From JASGKO01 sp049840595 (lineage in GTDB: Bacteria > Verrucomicrobiota > Verrucomicrobiia > Chthoniobacterales > Chthoniobacteraceae), in NCBI GenBank assembly GCA_049840595.1, contig JASGKO010000042.1, positions 1 to 64,000 of the forward strand: DNA of 64,000 nt, in the 5' to 3' direction. This document shows, piece by piece, positions 28,147-35,133 of the stretch; position 1 is the first letter of the stretch, and each line of letters starts with the position of its first letter. The position numbers were made by a program, and so were the translations under genes. Under the pieces are notes generated by a model that was not told where the DNA came from, ran no database searches, and saw nothing but the letters and a program-made list of their open reading frames with translations.

Positions 28147-28587
28147 TCAGATCTGCATCCGCATCAGTTCCTGGTAGGACTCGACCAGCTTGTTGCGCAC
28201 CTCGACCATCAGCGAGAAGGAGGTGCTGGCCTCCTGCATCGCGATCATCGCCTGGTGCAGATTCGTGCTCTGGCCGCTGAGCACCTTGCCCTGCTCGGCC
28301 TGCGAGGTCTTCATCGTGCCGTCCACATCGCTCACGAAGTTCTGCAGCATGTTGCCGAAGCTCGGCGCGCCGGTGGCGGAGGAGGCCGCCGGAAGGCTCG
28401 AAATGCCCTGGGCTCCGGCGAGACTGCCGAGGCTGTTGGCCCCGCCCGCTCCGTTGAGGCTCTTGCCGTCAATCGAGGGAAGCAGATCGCTGCCGCCGGC
28501 CTGGGCGGTGTTGAGCGCGGACTGCACCGTGTTGGTGAGGTCCGTCGGGCGGGTGAACATTCCGGAGATGGAGCCGATGAGCGACAT
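28147..28587 (-). CDS. fliE: Flagellar hook-basal body protein FliE
   Basis: Small rod-base protein linking the MS ring to the rod. Length 146 aa, longer than usual (about 105) because of a Gly/Ala/Ser-rich insert at residues 35-75. The conserved C-terminal half is clear: SFGNMLQNFVSDVDGTMKTS, then LHQAMIAMQEASTSFSLMVE and VRNKLVESYQELMRMQI. It follows flgC by 21 bp. Confidence 0.9.
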   Translation of the reverse strand: MSLIGSISGMFTRPTDLTNTVQSALNTAQAGGSDLLPSIDGKSLNGAGGANSLGSLAGAQGISSLPAASSATGAPSFGNMLQNFVSDVDGTMKTSQAEQGKVLSGQSTNLHQAMIAMQEASTSFSLMVEVRNKLVESYQELMRMQI

Positions 28588-28608
28588 TGGGTTTGAGAGA
28601 GAAAAGGA

Positions 28609-29010
28609 TTAGTGGCCGATCGTGAGGGCCTTGTGGGCCATTTGCTTCGCGTTCTTCACCACCGCGAGGTTCGCCTCGTAGGCGCGGGTGGAGGAGATGA
28701 GGTCCACCATCTCGTAGGAGAGGTTGACATTCGGCATGTGGACCATGCCGTTCTTATCCGCATCGGGGCTGCTCGGATTGTAAACCAGCGGGCCGGCCGT
28801 GGTGTCGTTCTTGACCTGGGAAACCTGCACCCCGGTGCCGCCGGTACTTTGCAGGACGCTCTGGAAGCTCACCAGCTTGCGCTGGTAGGGCTTGCCGTCG
28901 AGCCCGTGGGTCGTGTTGGCGTTCGCAATATTTTCGGCCACCACGTCCATGCGGGTCTTTTCCGCATTCAGCGCGCTGGCGGTGACATCGATGCCGGAGA
29001 TTACATTCAT
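28609..29010 (-). CDS. flgC: Flagellar rod protein FlgC
   Basis: Proximal rod protein, 133 aa, intact. The signature is VTASALNAEKTRMDVVAENI, then ANANTTHGLDGKPYQRKLV. The C-terminus VNLSYEMVDLISSTRAYEAN is the family hallmark. It follows flgB by 34 bp. Confidence 0.95.
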   Translation of the reverse strand: MNVISGIDVTASALNAEKTRMDVVAENIANANTTHGLDGKPYQRKLVSFQSVLQSTGGTGVQVSQVKNDTTAGPLVYNPSSPDADKNGMVHMPNVNLSYEMVDLISSTRAYEANLAVVKNAKQMAHKALTIGH

Positions 29011-29044
29011 AGTGGCTGGGTGGCTGTCGGGTTAAAGTGGGTGG

Positions 29045-29428
29045 CTACTGCACGTTGCCGGTGATGGCGGTCTTGAGCTGGGCGAGGGAGTTGCTCACGA
29101 ATTCGGTGAGGGTCTCGTATTGCATCTCGTTGGAGCCCATCTTCAGCAATTCGTTGTCGAGCTCCACGTTGTTGCCATCGGCGCGAGTACCGCGGGCGTC
29201 GGGATCGGCGGCGATGACGCTCTGGTGCAGCGAGGAGGCGGTGGGCTCACCGGCCTTGAAATGATTCTGCAACTCGGTCTCGAAGGTCTTGGAGACGTCC
29301 AGGCGGTGGTAGCCGGGGGTATCGACGTTCGCGATATTCGAGGCCAGCGCTTCCTGCCGCTGGGTGGAGACGTCGAGCATCATCTTCGACATCTGGTAGT
29401 TGGGGGAATTGAACAGACTCTCGATCAT
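29045..29428 (-). CDS. flgB: Flagellar rod protein FlgB, first gene of the long flagellar operon
   Basis: Proximal rod protein, 127 aa. The N-terminus includes YQMSKMMLDVSTQRQEALAS and NIANVDTPGYHRLDVS. It is first in an 18-kb block of 21 same-strand genes ending with flhA, with only short gaps or overlaps. The sigma-54 promoter at 29443 predicts a 4-nt leader before this ATG, and no Shine-Dalgarno fits. Confidence 0.94.
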   Translation of the reverse strand: MIESLFNSPNYQMSKMMLDVSTQRQEALASNIANVDTPGYHRLDVSKTFETELQNHFKAGEPTASSLHQSVIAADPDARGTRADGNNVELDNELLKMGSNEMQYETLTEFVSNSLAQLKTAITGNVQ

Positions 29429-29442
29429 GGCAGTTTTTGCTT

Positions 29443-29458
29443 AGCAACAGGCATGCCA
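29443..29458 (-). promoter_or_regulatory. Sigma-54 promoter of the flgB-flhA operon
   Basis: Minus strand TGGCATGCCTGTTGCT, with GG and GC 10 nt apart. The predicted start is about 29432, four bases before the flgB ATG. Confidence 0.75.
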
Positions 29459-29558
29459 CCCGGGGTTTTTAGGTTACAAGGCACTGTCAATGAATAGGTT
29501 GCACAAATTGAGAAAAATCCGTCTTCACTCCATTCCCGGGTCAATCCACCCACCGGGC

Positions 29559-29571
29559 GGCACATTTTGCC
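29559..29571. promoter_or_regulatory. 13-bp palindrome, candidate activator site 1 for flgB
   Basis: GGCACATTTTGCC, centred about 133 bp upstream of the predicted flgB start. Confidence 0.5.
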
Positions 29572-29612
29572 GAGGCCGCTCGCCCGGTGCGAAACCGTGG
29601 AAAAGCGGGATG

Positions 29613-29625
29613 GGGAATTTTTGCC
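29613..29625. promoter_or_regulatory. 13-bp palindrome, candidate activator site 2 for flgB
   Basis: GGGAATTTTTGCC, one mismatch from the GGCA-N5-TGCC pattern, centred about 187 bp upstream of the predicted flgB start. The spacing from site 1 is 54 bp, about five helical turns. Confidence 0.45.
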
Positions 29626-29653
29626 GGGACGCATGGGACGGGGAAGCGGGCGG

Positions 29654-30178
29654 TTAGTTCTGGCTCAGGATGACGCTCTTGGCGGAGGTGACGCTCGTGG
29701 TCGGATGCGTGGCCAGGGAGGTCGTCGATGCGGTGGTGGCCGGGGTAGTTACCCTGGAAGTGGAGCTCCCGAGCAGGTAAAGCTTTTGCGCGATGGTCTT
29801 CATCTCCGGCGAAAGCGAGAGGGGCTTGACCGTGCCATCCGCGGCATGGAGTGAGGCGGCCCCGTTGGCATCCAGTTTGATCTGGAACGGCCCTTTGGCA
29901 CCGCTGGCGTTCATCGCGGAGACCACATCGTTGCTGTGGTAGAGCTGGGTGGTGAGTTCCTTCTGCGTGGTGGCGATCTGGTCCGCCGTGGGCGTGGCCA
30001 CCAGTGTGGAAGCGACCGTCTTCTGCAACATGGCCGGGAAGCTCTGGCCCACCGGGGTCGGGCCGGTGGTGGCCGCGGCGGCTTCCTTGGCGGCCTTGTT
30101 CTCGGCGGCCTGGGTCGCCATGTTGTGATAGATATCCCCGGCGGCGGAGATGGCGTTGATGAGGAGGAGTGGCAGCAT
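29654..30178 (-). CDS. Unknown flagellar-region protein under sigma-54 control
   Basis: A 174-residue protein of no family I recognise. The start at 30178 (MLPLLLINAISAAGDIYHNM) is set by the sigma-54 promoter at 30215, which gives a 26-nt leader. The N-terminus is hydrophobic, then Ala/Lys/Glu-rich and helical (ATQAAENKAAKEAAAATTG). The segment SFPAMLQKTVAS recalls the F-x-x-M-L motifs of small rod or hook-associated proteins. The C-terminal third is Ser/Thr-rich. It lies between fliS and the flgB operon. A secreted rod or hook accessory is a reasonable guess, not more. Confidence 0.6.
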   Translation of the reverse strand: MLPLLLINAISAAGDIYHNMATQAAENKAAKEAAAATTGPTPVGQSFPAMLQKTVASTLVATPTADQIATTQKELTTQLYHSNDVVSAMNASGAKGPFQIKLDANGAASLHAADGTVKPLSLSPEMKTIAQKLYLLGSSTSRVTTPATTASTTSLATHPTTSVTSAKSVILSQN

Positions 30179-30214
30179 GGTTGGTAAAAGTGTTCGGTTG
30201 TTGTCCGCCCACTT

Positions 30215-30230
30215 AGCAATGGCTGTGCCA
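30215..30230 (-). promoter_or_regulatory. Sigma-54 promoter of the unknown gene at 29654-30178
   Basis: Minus strand TGGCACAGCCATTGCT, a near-perfect match. The predicted start is about 30204. A partial palindrome (GGCAATTTTTACG, 30393-30405) lies about 195 bp upstream, overlapping the end of fliS. Confidence 0.78.
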
Positions 30231-30322
30231 CCACCCTTTTTCCGACCCGCAAACCTCCCGCTTCCGCCCGCCTCACCACACCCCGCGAAGCTAGATTCCA
30301 TGCGGCTTCCAGCCCGGCACAC

Positions 30323-30358
30323 AAAAAATCCGTGGAATTTTCATCCCACGGTCTTTTT
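30323..30358 (-). terminator. Rho-independent terminator after fliS
   Basis: On the minus strand the stem ACCGTGG/CCACGG is followed by ATTTTTT. It ends the flgM-like/fliS transcript before the next sigma-54 promoter. Confidence 0.75.
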
Positions 30359-30400
30359 TGCTGAAATCGTCCGGCTTGCTTTCCGGTGAACCGGCAATTT

Positions 30401-30808
30401 TTACGCGGCAGAAGCAGCCACTTCGGTCTGCGCAAGCATCTCGGCCCAGGCGTCGCGAATGCTGGTAAGCAACTCGATCACAATCCCGATCGGCTCCACG
30501 GATTTTTGTAGATTGGCCTTGCGAAGCTGGTCGCGCATGAAGTCGTAAAGATCGTGCATTCGCTGGCAAAAAGCGGGGTCGTGCGCGGGATCAAGGCTGG
30601 CCTGGAGCTCGCAGAAGATCGCCTGCGTCTTGAGGAGATTGTTGTGAATCGTCGTATTGCGGGTGATCACATTCGGGTCCTCAAAACCGCTGATCGCCGT
30701 GTTCATAAAGCGCAGGGCGCCGTCGAACAGCATGAGAATCAGCCGACCGGGACTGGCGGTATTGATCGAGTTGGCTCGGTACGCGAGGGCGCAATTCTTG
30801 TGTTTCAT
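30401..30808 (-). CDS. fliS: Flagellin export chaperone FliS
   Basis: Cytoplasmic chaperone that keeps flagellin unfolded until export. Length 135 aa. Family features: YRANSINTASPGRLILMLFD with the Tyr/Leu-rich first helices, GALRFMNTAISGFED, and CQRMHDLYDFMRDQLRKANL. It lies downstream of the FlgM-like gene (45-bp gap) and fliD, a standard late-gene cluster. Confidence 0.92.
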   Translation of the reverse strand: MKHKNCALAYRANSINTASPGRLILMLFDGALRFMNTAISGFEDPNVITRNTTIHNNLLKTQAIFCELQASLDPAHDPAFCQRMHDLYDFMRDQLRKANLQKSVEPIGIVIELLTSIRDAWAEMLAQTEVAASAA

Positions 30809-30853
30809 AAAGTCGGGGAAAAGAGGAGTGGGGACGGTGGCAGCCGGGTCCGG

Positions 30854-31147
30854 TCAGGACGCACTACTACTGCCGGTGCTGGAGATCAGACTCGCCAGCG
30901 CATTGATGACTTGTTGGGGCGGATAATTGGGATCTTCCGCCAGCATCCGGCCGCGGGCCACCACTTCGGGGCGCACTTTCGGATCGCTCTGTAATTCAGT
31001 CAGCAGCGAGGAAACCCGGTTCAACGACACCGAATCGGTCGTATCTGTTGCGGCCGGTTCCTGGGTCGAAACCGTCGAAGTCTGAGCCGGTTTTGTCTCG
31101 ACCGTCAGGTTCGACAAGGGTGTGGTTTGGCTTGCGGTGACTTGCAT
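30854..31147 (-). CDS. FlgM-like candidate anti-sigma-28 factor
   Basis: Small 97-residue protein. The first half is Thr/Ser/Pro-rich and probably unstructured, as in FlgM. The second half (DSVSLNRVSSLLTELQSDPK, then VRPEVVARGRMLAEDPNYPP, QQVINALASLI) follows the FlgM pattern of a Ser-x-x-Leu region, 'VR-x-E-x-V', and 'Y-x-x-x-x-x-I/V'. It has its own sigma-28-like promoter at 31168 and lies between fliD and fliS, next to genes that depend on sigma-28. I favour FlgM, but the match is by pattern only. It could instead be a small late flagellar protein of another kind. Confidence 0.5.
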   Translation of the reverse strand: MQVTASQTTPLSNLTVETKPAQTSTVSTQEPAATDTTDSVSLNRVSSLLTELQSDPKVRPEVVARGRMLAEDPNYPPQQVINALASLISSTGSSSAS

Positions 31148-31167
31148 ACGATTAGCTTATATTACTG

Positions 31168-31194
31168 GTTTCGTCTGATTAACAGAAAACTTGA
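31168..31194 (-). promoter_or_regulatory. Sigma-28-like promoter of the FlgM-like gene and fliS
   Basis: Minus strand TCAAGTTT, 11 nt, GACGAAAC (consensus TAAAGTTT-N11-GCCGATAA): 7 of 8 in the first box, 5 of 8 in the second. The ATG lies about 20 bp downstream. Confidence 0.6.
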
Positions 31195-31210
31195 GTACTT
31201 TCTTCAAGGA

Positions 31211-33028
31211 CTAGCTGGAACTGCTACTGGAACTAGTCGAACTGGAGCTGGAAGAACTGGTACTGGAGTTCTTCGAGCTAAAGGCCGAGGCGATGTTCGA
31301 GCTCGTGGTGCTGGTGTTGCCGCTGTTGAACATCTGGTTCAGAGACTGGAGCTGGTTCTGCAACTGCGTCTGCATCGTCTCCATCAGGGTAAACTCGCTG
31401 GTCAACTGGGCCTTTTCCGCATCCAGTTGCCGCTGCAACTGGGTGATCTGGTCGGTGATGTGGCTGCTCTCCGTGTTGTTCTGCGTGATTTCCTGGGCGA
31501 TCGAGCCGTTATAACCGCTCACCTTGTTCAAAAGCGTGGAAAAGGCGGTGGCCAGACCGGTGGTGGAGTCGGTGAAAAAGGTGGAGACCGCCGCGTTATT
31601 GTTGTTCAGCGCGCTGGCGAGCTTGCTCGAATCCTTGATCGTCAACTGGCCGGTGGTGCCGCTGAAGTCGATGCCCATCGAGTCGAGGCGCTGGATTGCG
31701 GACGTGCTGCTCGCGCCGCCAAAACTCTGGAAAGCGGGATTGATCAGCGACCGGGCGATGCTCGTCACATTGAGGTCGCCAGTGAGGGTATTAGTGGTCA
31801 CCGTCGTCCCGCTCGTCGAGCTGGTCGTGCTATCGGTGATCAACTGCTGCACGGCATTGAAGTTGGTGATGAAATTCTGGATCGCCGTCTGCGCCGAGGA
31901 AGTACTGTTCCCCACGGCGACGTTCTCAGTGGTTTTGCTGGCGATGGTAACGGACAGGCCGGTGATGCCGAGGTCGTCCGCCGTCAGTGAATTCGAAGTG
32001 CTGGTGCGGGTCGCGCCGCCATCCACGGTAAACTTGGCGTTGCTGCCTTCAGTCAGCGTGCCGGTGGTGAGCCCGAGGACGCTGGCCAGATTACCGGTCG
32101 TGTCCTGAACGGACACCCCCAAATCGCCGGTGACATTGTTGGTGAGCACCATGCGGTCGTTCTTGGCGTCGTAAGAAGCAGTGACGCCAGCACTGGAGGA
32201 ATTGATCTTGGAAATCAGCGTCCGCAGCGTATCGGTCCCGGTATTGTAGGAAATGGCCTGGCCATTGATAGTGATAACGCCGTTTCCGCTCGAATCCTGC
32301 CCGGAAAGGGTCCCGGCCAGGGCGGCGGAGGACAGCGCGGTATCAAGGTTGGTGGAACCGAGTCGGCTGGAACTGGTAATGGTGCCGGAGCTGTTGTTGC
32401 CCAGTTTCATCACTGCGAGGAAATTGCTCGTGTCATTGGCACTGCCCAGCACGATGGGGCTGCTGCTGCTCAACGTCATTTCATCCGTGGAGCTGTCATA
32501 AGAGGCCGTCACCGCGCCATTGGTGGCGGTGCTGATCTTCTGGAAAACATCCTGGAGCGTATCGGTGGTGGCGATCGTCACCCGGGCGCCATTTACGGTG
32601 AAATCGCCCGCCGTGATCGTCTGGGCCACATTCATCCCGGAAATAAGCACGCCGCTGACATCGTTACTGCTACTGATCGGGCTCGAAATCTGGCTGGCTC
32701 CCTGATAAGTGCTGGCCGTCGCAAGCTGGCTCACACTGATCGTATGCGTCCCGGCGACCGTCCCGGGATCAGCCGTCGCCGACCACAGCGAATTACTGGT
32801 CGAGGCGGAGCGCTGGGTGAAAAGCGTGGGATCATTCAGCGCGGTGACACTGGTTTGCAGGGTCTGCAGGCTGGTCTGGATGGACGTAAGCGTATTGTTC
32901 TTGGCCGTCAGCGTGGTCTGCTTGGCCTGCAAATTGGTCACAGGGGCGCTATCGGCCTGAACCAACTCATTCACGATGGTTGTCCAGTTCAGTCCGGAAG
33001 CGAGTCCCGATATTTGTACGCCTGCCAT
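31211..33028 (-). CDS. fliD: Flagellar filament cap protein FliD
   Basis: Cap at the filament tip under which flagellin is folded. Start 33028 (MAGVQISGLASGLNWTTIVN) is preferred; an upstream in-frame ATG at 33103 falls inside the promoter. Length 605 aa. The N-terminal FliD_N domain (VNELVQADSAPVTNLQAKQT) and C-terminal FliD_C domain are both present (LDSMGIDFSGTTGQLTIKDS, FSTLLNKVSGYNGSIAQ). The end coiled coil, IDDQI-like, is ITDQITQLQRQLDAEKAQL. The last 25 or so residues are almost pure Ser/Thr, which is unusual. Confidence 0.92.
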   Translation of the reverse strand: MAGVQISGLASGLNWTTIVNELVQADSAPVTNLQAKQTTLTAKNNTLTSIQTSLQTLQTSVTALNDPTLFTQRSASTSNSLWSATADPGTVAGTHTISVSQLATASTYQGASQISSPISSSNDVSGVLISGMNVAQTITAGDFTVNGARVTIATTDTLQDVFQKISTATNGAVTASYDSSTDEMTLSSSSPIVLGSANDTSNFLAVMKLGNNSSGTITSSSRLGSTNLDTALSSAALAGTLSGQDSSGNGVITINGQAISYNTGTDTLRTLISKINSSSAGVTASYDAKNDRMVLTNNVTGDLGVSVQDTTGNLASVLGLTTGTLTEGSNAKFTVDGGATRTSTSNSLTADDLGITGLSVTIASKTTENVAVGNSTSSAQTAIQNFITNFNAVQQLITDSTTSSTSGTTVTTNTLTGDLNVTSIARSLINPAFQSFGGASSTSAIQRLDSMGIDFSGTTGQLTIKDSSKLASALNNNNAAVSTFFTDSTTGLATAFSTLLNKVSGYNGSIAQEITQNNTESSHITDQITQLQRQLDAEKAQLTSEFTLMETMQTQLQNQLQSLNQMFNSGNTSTTSSNIASAFSSKNSSTSSSSSSSTSSSSSSS

Positions 33029-33099
33029 AGGTTTGGTGTTTCTCTTTGGGTGGAGAACCGACCGTGGTTGCTGCGCGGTAGTTCTCCTTTGAGGGGGAC

Positions 33100-33126
33100 A
33101 CATCGACCCCTCAGAGTGCTCCTTAA
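33100..33126 (-). promoter_or_regulatory. Sigma-28-like promoter of fliD
   Basis: Minus strand TTAAGGAG, 11 nt, GTCGATGT. The -10-like box keeps the CGAT core. The predicted start is about 33092, giving a leader of about 64 nt. Confidence 0.5.
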
Positions 33127-33156
33127 GTAAAAATTTGCCGCCCTTGCCGAAAAATG

Positions 33157-33169
33157 GGCATTTTTTGCC
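33157..33169. promoter_or_regulatory. 13-bp palindrome upstream of fliD
   Basis: GGCATTTTTTGCC, matching the GGCA-N5-TGCC pattern. It is centred about 70 bp upstream of the predicted fliD start. No sigma-54 promoter was found next to it, so its role here is unclear. Confidence 0.4.
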
Positions 33170-33459
33170 AGAAAGGGCCGGAACGGCTCTAATTTAACGA
33201 TGGGGAGCACGGGTGGGGACGGATAGGAGATCCGCCAATCTTCGCAGATTAAGAGGTGAACCAACGCCCCTGCTCCATGTATTTGGCACGCTTCAATAAC
33301 TTCTCCGTTTCCCGAACATAATCCGGTGAAAGGAAGGTCAGGGTAGATACTCAATCGACTGGATAGACCCAGCCATTGGAAGAGTGGAGGCCGGGCGGCT
33401 AAACCCACCATGGGAAAACGGCCCGTTTCGGCCATTTCCCGAATTTTTCGATTTTTTTC

Positions 33460-33486
33460 TAAAGTCTCCCTCCGCCCATTCGATGA
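33460..33486 (+). promoter_or_regulatory. Sigma-28 promoter of flagellin
   Basis: TAAAGTCT, 11 nt, TTCGATGA: 7 of 8 in the first box and a CGAT core in the second. The predicted start is about 33494, giving a leader of about 100 nt before the ATG at 33596. Confidence 0.7.
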
Positions 33487-33595
33487 GTGGTGCTGTCAGG
33501 CATTACTGCCCGGCGGTGAGGTCAAACACCTTTTCAAAAGTGGCCCGACTGCGGCACGGACGCCGCACTTTTAAAATCAAGGAAGACCCAAATAT

Positions 33596-34399
33596 ATGTC
33601 AGTTATTATCAATACCAATATCGCGGCAACTCTGGCTGCCAACAACCTCGGACATGCGAACGACCAGCTCCAACAGAGCATCAATCGTCTGTCGAGCGGT
33701 AACAAGATCACCAGCCCCTCGGATGACGCGGGCGGCCTGGCGGTCTCGATGCGCATGACGGCTGCGATCAACCGTAGCAATGCGGCCAACACCAACGTGC
33801 AGAACGCCACCTCCTTCCTGCAGACGCAGGACGGCGCGCTCAGCACCGTGGGCAGCATCCTCGACCGTATGTCCCAGCTCAAGACGATGTCCACCGACGT
33901 CACCAAGAACGCGGGCGACATCGCCAACTACAACACGGAATTCACCGCGTTGCAGACGGAAGTCACCAACCTGGCCGGCGGCGCTTTCAACGGCGTCAAC
34001 CTGTTCGGCGGTGGCACTCTGTCGGTGGCTACGACCGAAGACGGTTCGCAAACGACCGCCATCACGCAGTCTGACCTCGCTGGTAACGCCTCTGTCACCG
34101 CAGTGACGGGTGCCGCCAACCTCGCTGCCGTCAGCGTCACCCAGCTCAACGCTGCGATCACCGCAGTCGCGGGCATGCGTGCGCAAAACGGCGCGGATAG
34201 CAGCACCTTGGGCTTTGCGTCCACGATGCTCACCACGAACCAGAACAACCTGACTGCCGCCAACAGCCGTATTGCGGACGTTGACGTTGCCCAGGAATCC
34301 ACGAAGCTCGCTCGCTACAACGTTCTCGTTCAGGCCGGCACTTCCATGCTTTCCCAGGCCAACAGCAGCACCCAGTCGGTGCTCAAGCTCCTTCAGTAA
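33596..34399 (+). CDS. fliC: Flagellin
   Basis: Filament subunit. Length 267 aa, a short flagellin lacking large surface domains. The N-terminal D0/D1 is MSVIINTNIAATLAANNLGH, then QLQQSINRLSSGNKITSPSD and DAGGLAVSMRM. The C-terminal D1/D0 is ANSRIADVDVAQESTKLARY, then NVLVQAGTSMLSQANSSTQS and LKLLQ. The D2/D3 region is reduced to about 60 residues. Transcribed alone on the plus strand from a sigma-28 promoter and ended by a terminator at 34437. The single gene suggests one main flagellin unless others lie elsewhere. Confidence 0.95.
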   Translation: MSVIINTNIAATLAANNLGHANDQLQQSINRLSSGNKITSPSDDAGGLAVSMRMTAAINRSNAANTNVQNATSFLQTQDGALSTVGSILDRMSQLKTMSTDVTKNAGDIANYNTEFTALQTEVTNLAGGAFNGVNLFGGGTLSVATTEDGSQTTAITQSDLAGNASVTAVTGAANLAAVSVTQLNAAITAVAGMRAQNGADSSTLGFASTMLTTNQNNLTAANSRIADVDVAQESTKLARYNVLVQAGTSMLSQANSSTQSVLKLLQ

Positions 34400-34436
34400 T
34401 CCTGAGGGTCCTTGACCAAAGCAAGGATTGATAAAA

Positions 34437-34466
34437 GGGAGCCCTTCGCAAGAGGGGCTCCTTTTC
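34437..34466 (+). terminator. Rho-independent terminator after flagellin
   Basis: Stem GGAGCCC/GGGCTCC with a 10-nt loop, followed by TTTTC, 38 bp after the fliC stop. Confidence 0.8.
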
Positions 34467-34476
34467 TTGTTTCCAT

Positions 34477-34652
34477 TCTCACGCAGAGGCGCAAAGCCAC
34501 AGCGAAAAGGAGCTTTTAACCGCCGATTACGTAGATCGCACGAATGGGCTTACCCTAATCCGCGCCCATCCGCGTAATCCGCGGTTAAATATCCCCTCCT
34601 TCGTGTTCTTCGTGGTGAAAAATCTCTCTCCTCTGCGCCTCTGCGTGAGACT
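34477..34652. repeat. Intergenic element with nested inverted repeats
   Basis: Outer arms TCTCACGCAGAGGCGCA and, inverted, TGCGCCTCTGCGTGAGA. Inner arms AACCGCCGATTACG and, inverted, CGTAATCCGCGGTT (one mismatch). A CTTCGTGTTCTTCGTGGTGA dispersed repeat lies inside. About 175 bp, non-coding. Confidence 0.7.
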
Positions 34653-34663
34653 AAATTAACCGA

Positions 34664-34681
34664 CCACAATATGTTGTGGTT
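34664..34681. promoter_or_regulatory. NrdR-box-like palindrome
   Basis: ACCACAATATGTTGTGGT has 7-bp arms around TATG and resembles the NrdR box (ACACWATATATWGTGT). A weaker relative, CCACAACATCTGGTGG, lies at 34996-35011, about 120 bp before nrdJ. The first lies 450 bp upstream, farther than usual, so the assignment is tentative. Confidence 0.3.
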
Positions 34682-35133
34682 GGGCCTTGAGTGACTACTA
34701 GGCAGTTTGGCTGGGAATTCGGGTTGAAACCGCAGGCGGTGATTAGCGAGGTTGTGAGGTCACTCGAAAATAGCGGAAAAAGCCTGCCGCACCTCATCCT
34801 CATGGCGCTCGCCAAGCCCCATTCCATGCGGTTTCCAGGGCTTTTTCGCTCTTGAAAAAGCCCCTTATTTTCGTCGCCAAATCGCCACTTTAATGACCAA
34901 AATGGCACCGTCCCTTCTTCTTTTCGACGAGCGAAAACGGCCCATTTTCAGGGGGTTATGAAGATTCTTTATCAGACCCGGATTTTTTCTTGAATCCACA
35001 ACATCTGGTGGCTACTCTCCACACAGTCGCCCATAGATAGTGGTTATCCTCAGGGAATTCACAGGATATTCACACGTTGTGCGCCCCCCGGAATCACCCG
35101 TTAACTGCAACTCCAACCGTAAACTCGCCTGCC

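Larger units (their letters stand above)
33029..33595. other. Intergenic region between fliD and flagellin
   Basis: This 567-bp divergent region holds the sigma-28-like promoters of both genes and one 13-bp palindrome. At 33249-33376 (minus) there is a possible tiny peptide, MAGSIQSIEYLP joined by an indel to YVRETEKLLKRAKYMEQG and a final RWFTS, which I regard as unproven. Confidence 0.4.
34467..35133. other. Intergenic region between flagellin and nrdJ
   Basis: No supported gene. It holds the nested inverted-repeat element at 34477-34652 and the palindrome ACCACAATATGTTGTGGT at 34664. It also has a strong hairpin with perfect 10-bp arms (GGGCTTTTTC/GAAAAAGCCC, 34838-34863) and a second weaker palindrome at 34996. 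Confidence 0.5.

Noticed and set aside
32989..33103. An earlier fliD start at 33103.
   Set aside because: It would place the start codon inside the sigma-28-like promoter and add a non-conserved extension; MAGVQISGLASG at 33028 is the family N-terminus.
33265..33310. TGGCACG on the plus strand near 33284 as a sigma-54 promoter for flagellin.
   Set aside because: No GC at the -12 position, and a good sigma-28 promoter lies closer to the gene.
33170..33450. A structured RNA such as a cyclic-di-GMP riboswitch ahead of fliD.
   Set aside because: I could not match the conserved core of either known class, on either strand.
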